From Symbiodinium natans (lineage: Eukaryota; Sar; Dinophyceae; Suessiales; Symbiodiniaceae): a DNA stretch of 64,000 nt. Positions 51,901-62,846 of the stretch are shown in pieces. Numbering within the stretch: position 1 is the first letter of the stretch; every line of letters begins with the position of its first letter. The translations under genes were made by a program, and so were the position numbers. Under the pieces are notes generated by a model, which made no database searches, was not told the DNA's origin, and worked only from the letters and a program-made list of their open reading frames with translations. The stretch is from contig CAJNDS010002436.1 in assembly GCA_905221605.1 (NCBI GenBank), forward strand, positions 12,501 to 76,500, read 5' to 3'.

Positions 51901-54900
51901 TGTAATTTGTGTTCTGCAAGAGTTCTTCCCTCGCAGGCTACGCAAGGAGGCTTCGGGGCCGGGAGGGACAGGGGGTGGATATCCAGAAAATGCTGCAACT
52001 GCTCCACAGGATGCGCCCTCCCGGACTTGAGCAGGCCCGAATCTCCGAACCCTGACAGGCTTGGCAGTCATTTGACAGTCTGTCTGGGTCCTTCGTGGTG
52101 GCTTCGATCGTCCTGCCAAGGTGCCGGTCTGTGCTCGGCACTACTTTGCTATTGGTGGGCTTGACGCTCTGACAAAAGTGATCAGCGGCTATCTGCGCAA
52201 TCTTCGTGGCCAGATCCACAGCTAAAGAATCTAAGAACATGGTCTCCAGGAAAGAGGTTCACTGGCTGGAACCCGATGAGACATCATCGTCATCAAACGT
52301 CATCAAGGGTTCTACCCACATGAATGCCCAGCGCACCCTTGGTAGCCGCCGCTGCATGCACAGCCGCTTGGTACATCCTGCAACTCAAAAGCAGGTGACA
52401 GCAACTGTCTTCGCGAGCTCCGAAACCCCAGACCCTAAACCCGACATCAGAGATCGGGTCCGTGCCCACAGAGTTCGCCGGGCATGCCACGGCATCGCAG
52501 CAAGCGGCCTCAGGACTTTTTCAACAATCACCTTCTTAGCCCCAAGCGCTACACCCGGAAAACCGAAACTTAACACCCTACACTCCCAAAAGCCCCCTAA
52601 GCCACCCCCCCCCCCCGGGCCCAAATCCAAAACAATCTAAAACAACCCTAAAAAACACCCCCCACCCCAAAGAAACCCTAACGCAACCCTGAACAACGCC
52701 GAACAAACCCCTTGAAAGCCACATGTTGCACCCTCAACCCTCAACCCTCAACCCTAATCCCTAACCCTAAACTCTAAACCCGAAACGCCAGAGGACAAGG
52801 TTGTTCCCGATGGTGCTGCCCTTCTTTGGCTTGTAGCCCTTGGGGCAGCTGAACAAACCTGCAGCAAGAGCTTTGGGGGTTTGGGGCTTCATGATTTAGG
52901 GTTTCGGCGTTTAGGAGTTTAGCGTCTTTTGGGGGGCTTTTTGGGTTTGGGGGTCTAGGGGTTGGAGCTAAACACTGTAGGGTTTAGGGTTTGGGGCTGA
53001 TATTGCTTAGGGCTTCGGCATGGGGCTTGAGGATACGAAGCGCGCAACAGCCTGTTTAGACTTTAGAGCCTTTCTTCCAGGCATGAGGGTTGAGGGCTTC
53101 GGGGTATTGAGCCTGTTTTCCAAGCATGAAACAGACCCATGGAGAGCAACAGAGCTCCGCCACCTCCAACTCCAACCAATCTTCTTCCTGCCTCCTCCAC
53201 CCCTTCTACCCCCCCGCCCTTCTACCCCCTAAACTCCATAAACTCCCTGAACTCCCTAAAACTCCCAAAACCTCCCTACCCTAAGCTCCCAAACTCCCTA
53301 AACCCGAAACTCCACACACCGTGGCTTGCCCATGCTGCAAAGCTGCTGCAGGTGGCGACGCAGGAGCCCGAGTAGAAGGGCGAGCCTGAGACCATCTCCC
53401 CTGAACTCTGAGCTTAACGACGGGTTCAAGGGCCCTTCGGGGCTGAGAAAAATCTGACAGAGTTCTGCCAACTTCCCTACTGGGCTACAGAGGGGAGCCT
53501 CATGGGGTGAAGCAGTAGGTTGAAATCAAGGGTCCCATTTCGGGGCTTGGGGGCTGTACCCCAGACACTGACAGAGCGCCCGTGCGGCCAACTGCTGCAA
53601 AAGAGCTGGTTGTCGCCTTGATGCTACCGGAATAGCCGGTGCTACAAGTGCATCCAGAAGGAACCTGAGTCCAGCGCTGGGGACTGCAGGAGTCTTCGGG
53701 CAGCTTGGGGAGGGTGTGTTTCATGCCTATTTTTGGCCTCGAGAACTCGGCAAAGCCCGGGAGCCTTGCATCGTGGCATTGACGTTGCTGTCGCAAAGCA
53801 GAGAGCACGTCAGAATTCTGCTTTTCCCAATCCGCTGACGGTCTCAACCAAAGATAGCAAAGATAATTTGGATGAATCTAGAATCATTTCTGGAAGCTCA
53901 GCCTTGTTGCAGCGGAGTGGCATTGGTACCCTGGGAATTCGCTGGGCAGCTCACCTGAATACATGGGAGCTGATCAAGACACCTGCTCCCCAAAATCACC
54001 CCTGTATTTCCCATACTACCCATAGGACCACCGAACAGTTTCCCACCCTTAGCACCGGTTTCCAAGAGGATCTTTTCATCAACCACATCTGCTCCTAAGC
54101 GGATTAGGGCTAACTAGGGTCTGTCGCACGTGATCCTTAAGGGCCACCGAGGCACCGCCGCACAGCCACCGCTGAAGAAAGGCGAGGTCTTCCTCGGAGC
54201 TTGTGGGTCGTACACACGTACATACACATAAAACAAACATCTGCTCACAAATATGACACACACCCTATTCACCAGAGTTTAGACAGGTCAGGTGGCGTTG
54301 CCGTCACGCTTCCCGAGAAACCAGCTTTGCACGCGCAGCCGCTGGGAATGTCGGTGCCTGCAAATCAAGCCAACGACCAGCCCACAGTAGCTCAAACACG
54401 GGAAAATCCCCTTTTGAACAAAACTCAGAACAAAAGCCCGACATGATCTTCCCTAACATCTCAAGAACCCTACAATACCTCCCCAACCCAAACCCCCCCC
54501 CCCCCCCGGTTGTCAAAACCAAGCCGAGCCGAGCAGCCAGAAGAGCCGGCCGGGCAGGCTTCGGCTTTGCATGTCCCAGTGTACCAGGGCCTGCCATCTT
54601 CCGAGTAATTCTTCCCGAAACCCTACACCCCCATAATGCCCGAAACCCTTTAAGCCCCAGACCCCCAACTAGGGTCTTCGGGATCTGGGGGGTTTCTGTT
54701 CGGGCGTTTGGGATCTAAGAGGGCTCTTTAGCCCTTCAAGTGCTTAGGGCCTCAGGGGTTTGAAGGTTCATGGGACGTCATGACTTAGGCTTGTATGAGG
54801 GTTTAGGGTTTAGGGTTTAGAGACCTCAAAGGAGGGTTCGAACAAAATCTAAGAGTTACCCTAGTTATCAGCCCAGATATAACGACCATGAACCCTCCAA

Positions 54901-57900
54901 GTAGGGAGAACTTTCGCGAATGGAAGGCCAGAAGCCCGGCTCCCTGCCTCGCATCATCACCAGCGATTTCCCCGGAATAGCCTGGCCAGTTCTCAACATG
55001 ATGGTCTCTTTCTGGGGTACCCAAAATCTTCGGGGCCGCCTTGTAATATTAACCCCAAGGGTCGAAATATTGGGGGCAGCCTTATCATGTTTGCCCCAAA
55101 AGGGGTTTAATTTAGAGAAGAAACCCCGCCTGAAAGGGGTTTAGGGTTTCGCCTGGTCTTGCAGGGCCTAGGGAATGCCACGACAGCTGCTGCGCATTGA
55201 GAAGGACTCGGGTTGTTTGTGGCGCAGGTCGCCTTGCCCTCTGATAGAAGACACTTTGACTGCTCCTAGGGGTGCTGGGGGGCGTTAGGCTTTAGGCGCG
55301 TGGTCATGCTGTTTATCCGTTTTTGGTACTTGCTTCGCATGAAGAATCTAGCAATCACTTCTCGTACTTCGATGTGTCTGCTTCGTTGAACTGCTGGCGA
55401 CAGTCACGCTCAGCCTGAAGAGTGTGTGTGGTGAGAAACTACTGCCTGCCAGGCAGTCGCATCCTCCGGGAACGTTGTTACCTCCAGGGGGGGCGATCTT
55501 CGGATCTCTTTGGGAGGCTTGGGAGGCATGGGAGAGGGGCACTTCCCAAAATAGGGGGGTCACCACCAAAAACCGACAATCCTTATTCTGGCAACCCCCC
55601 CCCCAAAAAAAAAATAATAATAAATAACAAATACAAAAAGTAAATAAAATAGGCACAACCCTATTTTCAGCCAGGAATCCCAAGGCAAAACCGAAACCCT
55701 AAACCCCCTCGTCAGTGGTGACACTCCAATCGTGGACGCTTTTGAACCCAAACAACAAAGAACAAACCTACAAAAGCGAATCCGAGCACGGTGACGAAAC
55801 CTGCTCAAGCCGTGGCAACCTGGCCACGGCTTGAAAGGAAACTCTCCGACTATCGGCACTCCGTCACAGTCCCAATTGGCCTTCCGTGTTGTCAGGGCAG
55901 CCGACTGGAGTGCACTTGCCCGTGTAGAAGGGATCGGCCTTCTGAGTATCCCGGAGGTGACTCTCACATTCCACTCAACCTAACAGTTGATTTGCAGCCT
56001 TCTACACCAATATCAATTTGCTCGAAGAAATTGGCAGAAGCTTGACCTAATTTGTTCGCTTTTCGCAAGTCGATGATATGGCACGCTTGTGTAGATATAC
56101 TACTATGATTGCTAGTACTATTACTCTTACTATTTCTACTTGTTTCTAATACTGTATTATTACTATTACTACTATTGTGATGATTGCTATTCTTGCTCTT
56201 ATTCTTTCTACTATACTTCATTCAATGCAGTTTACGGTTTAGGCGGTTTAGGGACAATAACAATCTCCGCCTTGAAACCATTGTTGTGGGGCCTTGCAAT
56301 GGTTACCATGTGCATGGTGGGGCTGTCAGGATGTCCGTGTTCGGGGGAACAAGTACGATGGCGATAACAAAAACACAACAGTAATCAGAACCATAGACCA
56401 TAATAACAGCAGTAGTATCAGAACAAGAAGAAGGGAAAACTCAAAACAACAAAAACCCCCATGTTATGGACATGCAAGCGGACGCTGGCAAACAGTAAGC
56501 ATACGATTGCCGCATTCTCATGGCCTGAGCTATGAAGAATCAGCAGCGCAAAAGTGCCGGAAGTCAAGTGCGCGCAAACTGCTTGGCAGCATGATATCTT
56601 CCAGATTCTGGTTGAACGAGCTTCCAAAGGTCAAAGACTTCAGAGCGCTCGGTAGCGTGACGCTTTGCAGACTCTGATTGTAGGCAAAGCCAAATGTCAA
56701 TATCTGCAGACCGCTTGGCAGCATGACGTCTTTCAGACTCTGGTTAAAGTCACAACCAAAAATTAATGTCTGCAAACTGCTTGGTAGCATGACGCCTTGC
56801 AGACTCTGGTTGAAGTGAAAACCAAAGGTCAACGTCTGCAGAGCACTTGGTAGTGTGACGCCTTGCAGACTCTGGTTGAAACTAACGCTGAAGGTCAATG
56901 TCTGCAGAGCGCTTGGCAGCGTGACGCCTTGCAGACTCCGGTTGTAGGCAAAGCCAAAAGTCAATGTCTGCACACCGCTTGGCATCGTGACGCCTTGCAG
57001 ACTCTGGTTGTAGGCAAGGCCAAAAGTCAATGTCTGCAGACCGCTCGGCAGCGTGACCCCCTGCAAACCTTGATTGAAGCTGTCGCCAAAGGTCAACGTC
57101 TGCAGAGTGCTTGGAAACGTGACGCCTTGCAAACTCTGGTTGAACTTCGAGCCAAAGGTCAACGTCTGCAGAGCGCTTGGCAGAATAACATCCTTCAAAC
57201 TCTGGTTAAAGACACCACCAAATGTCAATGTCTGCAAAGGGCTTGGTAGTGTGACGCCTTGCGGGTCTTGAAGACTCTGGTTGAAGGCAAAGCCAATAGT
57301 CAATGTCTGCAAACTGCTTGGTAGTGCGACGCCCTCCAAACTCTGGCTGAAGTTCTTTCCAAACGTCAACGTCTGAAGAGCGCTCGGCAGCGTGACATTT
57401 TTCAGATTCTGGTTGAATTCGTCGCCAAAGGTCAACGTCTGCAGACTGCTGGGCAGCATGACATCCTTCAAACTCTGGTTGAAGTCAAGACCAAAAGTCA
57501 ATATCTGCAAACTGCTTGGTAGCGTGACGCCTTGCAGACTCTGGTTGAACTTTGTGCCAAAAGTCAATGTTTGCAGAGCGCTGGGCAGCATGACGCCTTG
57601 CAGACTCTGGCTGTAGGCAGAGCCAAAAGTCAATGTCTGCAGACCACTTGGCAGAATAACATCCTTCAAACTCTGGTTAAAGACACTACCAAATTCTAAT
57701 GTCCGCAGACCGCTTGGCAGCGTGACGCCTTGCAGACTCTGGTTGAAGTCAACACCAAAAGTCAATGTCTGCAGACCGCTTGGCAGCATGACATCCTTCA
57801 AACTCTGGTTGAAGCCAGCACTAAAAGTCAATGTCTGCAGACCGCTTGGCAGCGCGACGCCTTGCAGACTATGGTTGTAGGAAAAGCCCAAAGTCAATGT

Positions 57901-60900
57901 CTGCAGACCGCTTGGCAGCATGACATCCTTCAAAGTCTGGTTGAAGTCAAAGCCAAAAGTCAATGTCTGCAAGCTGCTTGGCAGCATGACATCCTTCAAA
58001 GTCTGGTTGAAGTCAAAACCAAAAGTCAATGTCTGCAAGCTGCTTGGCAGCGTGACGCCTTGCAGACTCTGGTCGAACTTCGTGCCAAATGTCAATGACC
58101 GCAGAGCGCTAGGCAGCATGACGCCTTGCAGACTCTGGTTGAAGTTAACGCCAAAGGTCAATGTCTGCAGCCCGCTTGGCAGCGTGACATCTTGCACTCT
58201 CTGGTTGTAGGCATAGCCAAAAGTCAATGTCTGCAGAAGGCTTGGCAGTAGGTTGCCTTGCAGACTCTGGTTGAAGTCACGGCCAAAGGTCAACGAGGTA
58301 ATTGCATCCATGGCGCTCGCATCTTCAGCCTCCGTTTGCCCATCGAAACCATCAATCCCTAACTTGCGTCCCAGGCCCCTGGCAGCGTCCCCCATGCCCA
58401 CTTGGTGGACCACATAAAAGATCGGCTTCTGGCCCGCCTGTGACAGGAGGTCCTGGGCATCATCCAGGACATTCCCGCCAGATGTCAAACGCAGCTTCTT
58501 TCCTTTCGGAACGCCGATCTTCGCAGCAATGGCCGGAGTGACATCCGACGGCCTTGCTTGATCCTCGATCTCAATCTCAACTCCGGAGCCGCCCAGAGCA
58601 TGGATGCACAATTGCCTCTTTTTGCCTAAGGACAGCCCACCTGCACCAGGCCCTGTAGCCATGGCCTTTAATTTTATGGATCGCAGAAGACACAAGCAGC
58701 CTTGCCTGCTCAACGAAAGCGATAACGAGAAATGGCCATGACAACGACTGATAGAGCCAGTGCCAATCACATCCATAACATGAACTTGAACAAAAGCCTG
58801 CAACCGATCAAAAGATCATCGCGATTTCAGATTACCCCATGTTGCAGCAAGGCCGCCGTTGCTGCGGTGATCTTGCCCTTGTAACCTCGGCCGCGCAGCT
58901 TCGAACGTTCTACGACTACTGGGCTCAAGCACCAAGACTGCGCCAATCCACTCCCGAAGCGAACCTTCTCAGTTCCATCTCCAGCGGTGTTGCTTTTGAC
59001 TCTTGCAGAATTAAGCGGTCCATAAGCGGTCCCGCCCTTTTTTAAAGGCCGCGCCGGTGATCACAGCCTGTGCATCAAGCTTTCTGGTGCGTCAAGCATG
59101 AAGCATAGACGCTGCAACAGCACTGGTGCATGAATCCAAAGCAGCTAAAGCAGCTAAAGCAATGCCACAAAGGAGCCGTTCTTGCACTTGCAGCCGCTGG
59201 GCACGTCAGTTCCTGGCCAGAGCCAGGCCGAGGCCCAAAGCTGAGAGCATCATCGTGCCAGCTCTTGCATCTTCATGGGGAGCTAGAGAATTAAGCACCT
59301 TTATATTGCCCTATATAAAATCTTGCGGGGAGTACCTAAGAACCGCTAAGGACAACAGAAGCAGGAGAACCGTACAGGTCCGCTATGGTGCCAGATCGGA
59401 GTTTCCCTACGCTGAGATCCCCCTAAATCCCTTTAGACGGGGCTTCCGTACAAAAGAAAATGAAACACAAGCTTTAGACGATGAAAGTGGGGAGGATGCT
59501 TGCGTGACAAGAGCTGTGAGGGTGGTGAGATGCGCAGTTGCAGAGTCCTCTTAGACTGGCTTCCAGTCCGTATAAGAACCCAAAAGCCTCAAAAGGCATT
59601 CTGAGAAGAAGACTCTTTCTCCCTGTGAGCCTCTGCCTCTGAATGTGTTGGGATTTAAGTTTGAGGGTTTTGGCGGAAGGGCTCTAGGGACTCTAGGCAT
59701 TCTCTAGGCCTTTGGGGTGCCCACGTGTGCCCACTTCCACCCCAAGGAGATTTTCCGAAGAGCCTTAAGAGCCCTCGGTCCTGTCGAGTGCTTGGGGCAC
59801 GCGACTGCTTGGCACGTGCCCTTGTAGAACGGCGTCGATGCCGCCTGTGGAATCCGAAGCCAGAGACCACCGAGAGGCCACATTAACATTGTGCCTTGCT
59901 AAGTTGTTGGGGGAAGTCACCGAGGCTATACTGGCGGCTTCGTCCCAAGTTCCGTCTCCAAGAGATTATAACAAGAGCTCGTGGCAAATTGTGACACACA
60001 GGAGAGAGACCAGTGAAGGATTCACCTGCCATGTGCCCTGGTGACCTCCCGAAGCGACTCAAGACATGCTAGTTCAGGGTTGGAGGGTTTGGGGTTTAGG
60101 ATTTAGGGGTACTAAATGTTACCAGATGCTCCTTGGGCCCCTGTCTGCTTTTCGTTCATGGGCTGAAGAGGCCAAGGGACTGCCGTGACGGAACCCTTGA
60201 ACCTTGGAGCACGTCTGAGACATGGGCCACTGGCACTGCAAAATGTTAAGAGACATTAAGTTCACTGGCTGTTGTACCCGCTGACTTGATTCCTATCAGC
60301 CAGGAGCATGCACGTAACGTTGTTGCGTGGCATCCGCCTCTCATTCAAATTACCCCCAAGGGGATGATTCTCATAAGGCTCAGTCGCAGCTCAGTCTACC
60401 GAGTCGCCCAGCGTCGCAGGTACAGCCGGCAGGGACGTTGCTGCCAGAAGAATGGGCTGGGCAATCCACGGCTGTGCACGCGCCCTTGTAGAACGGGGAC
60501 CTCAGGCACGACATTGCATGACATTTCGTTCAGCTTCATATGTGGGCCGCGTGACTGGCAGAAAAAACCAAGTCACTTCAAGCCTTTCGCGAAGTCAGGC
60601 ACTTTCACTCAATGTAGAACCAGAGACCCATAAGCCTCAACCCTGAAGTAGCTGGGCTGCCAGCCAGCATCCCTTGCCCAGCAACACCCTTTCTGGGCCG
60701 TGCTAAATTAAATGGGTGGCCTTGAAAGCATGGTCGAGTGCAGCCCTAGGACATAGGGCCTATGCCCTCCAGTGCATGGCCTCGCCCCTGAGCTCTAGAT
60801 GGTATTCAAGTCCTGTCCCGTTGATCCCAAGTGAATCGTGGAAGGGGGGGGGGGGTTGTGCGAGGTGCGGCCTCGTCATGGGGCAGGAATTGAGGGCGCA

Positions 60901-62815
60901 ACCCTGAGCCCAAACAGGCAATAGTTTGTGTGGCCTGCGCTTCGTGCAGCGGGGGGGGGGGGGGTAAGAAGGACTGCGCTGACTCCCCTGTCATTACGCA
61001 CGTGCCACGCACCATATGGCCAACACCCACAATGGAAGCGGTGGTATGTGCATGAGATTTTAGGCTGTGCGGGAACATGCCCTAAATCCCGATTCCTGAA
61101 GCATTGAACCCTGAGCACCAAGTTTGGGGCCTCTTGTTGTTGTTTCTTGAAACGTTTCTTGTTTTTCCCCTTGTTTATTTTTTTGGGGAGGGGGGGGAGG
61201 GGGGAAGGGCGATTCGCCGATTGACCGTAGAAACATCCCCAAGCCCCCAGAACAAACTACATCCGAATCCAAGGCGCGCATCGGAGGCTGTGATGGTGCC
61301 GGAGAAGCCGGCATTGCAGCTGCAGCCGCTGGGGACATCCTGGTTCTAGGGTTTGGGGTTTGGGGTTTAGGGTTTAGGGTTTCGGGTTTGGGGTTTAGGG
61401 GTGAATCTAGGCTTTGGGTTTATACTGTAGCGCCCACAGCGCTGGGCTTATGGTTGCCGATAGGACGTATCGTGTTAATACGGATTTGTACGATTCAAGG
61501 TTCTCCCCGATGTCGCAAGTTGCTTTCTTGTTCTGAATTATAGGGGGTGACAGGACGCAAGAAAACCAAGCGAACAAAGATACCGGCAAACAAGCCCCAC
61601 GAAAAGAGAGTGAGAGAGAGAGACAGAAAGATACAAGTTTTTGAAAATTTTTTGGCTCGCTCACTCACTCATTCTTCCGTCCCTCACGCATTTAGTACTA
61701 TTAACCGCGAAACCCATTCATGTTCTTCATTACTTCTAGTGCTCTCTCATCATGCAAGGCATCGTGCATAAAGAACGTTCCAAATGGTCTCAACACTGTT
61801 CATGCAGTCGAGGCGCCGTGCCAGAGGAGTCTGCTGGGCACGAGACGGCCGCGCATGCGCCAGTGTAGAAGGGGGAGGCTTTGCTGGCCTTGCCAAGAAA
61901 GCAGAAACCTATCAAACCAACAAGGGCCTAGATGCCCAAGAAGCTCTCTCCAAAACACCTGCCGTAAGCCTTATCAGCCCTATTGCCGCTGCAATCTTAT
62001 ATGTCAACCACCCCATGGCCTAAGCAGAAGGCCAGAGCGTGTTTCCTTGGTTCCCGGCCGCGATGGTGCCGGAGTACCCAGCGTTGCAGGTGCAGCCCGC
62101 CGGCACCTTTGGAGGTCTCGGAGTCCCCGCTGAACATTTTTCAAAGCAGGCTCAAGAGGGATGAAATGAAAAATTTACTTAGGCTCAAAGAAAGGGCTTC
62201 AAATCTCAAGAATACGCAGATTGCTTCAAGGGATTTTTTTTTTTGGGGGGGGGGGTTGGGCGGGGTTGTTTTTTATGCCTTTTCGTGGCATCCTTGGCCG
62301 AGGCGCATGGGCACCCTCAGAGTTGGCTGGGCACGCCACCGTGGAGCACGCCCTTAGCACACGGAGCTGGGAAACTGAGCTCGTAAGACTGGCTGGTTCT
62401 TCGTAGGGAGCGAGGGAATGAGGGCTCTAAAAAATCCCTTAAGGGGTAAAAACAGGGCCCTCATTCCCTCACTCCCTTCAAAGGACCAGGGGCAAGACCC
62501 ATCTCTCCAAGCCCTTACACACTCCTGGGCCCTTCGCCCGGAGAAGTACGGGGCGGAAGTCGTTGCGCCTGTGGCGGGGTGGGGTGGGGTGGTTGCGGCA
62601 GTCAGCAAGACCTTACGAGTACCATCATTATACCGGACACATTGCGGTAGCTTCATTCACATCCCGGAGCCCTATGAACCCTAAGGAAACCCTGTGGATC
62701 CTAAGTTCCTTGCGAGCAACCCTCCCGAGAAGCTATGGAGGCCAGGGGGCCTACATCCCTCCTCCGCGGTTAGGTGCTGTTGGGTTGAAGCATTTGACTG
62801 GAGGGCTTGGTTCTT

Positions 62816-62846
<31 letters not shown>

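Noticed and set aside
58700-58760. Possible relict spliced leader upstream of the FNIP-like gene (ggccatttc on the minus strand)
   Set aside because: Only about seven bases resemble the dinoflagellate leader's GCCATTTT core, which is too short to count as evidence of retroposition.
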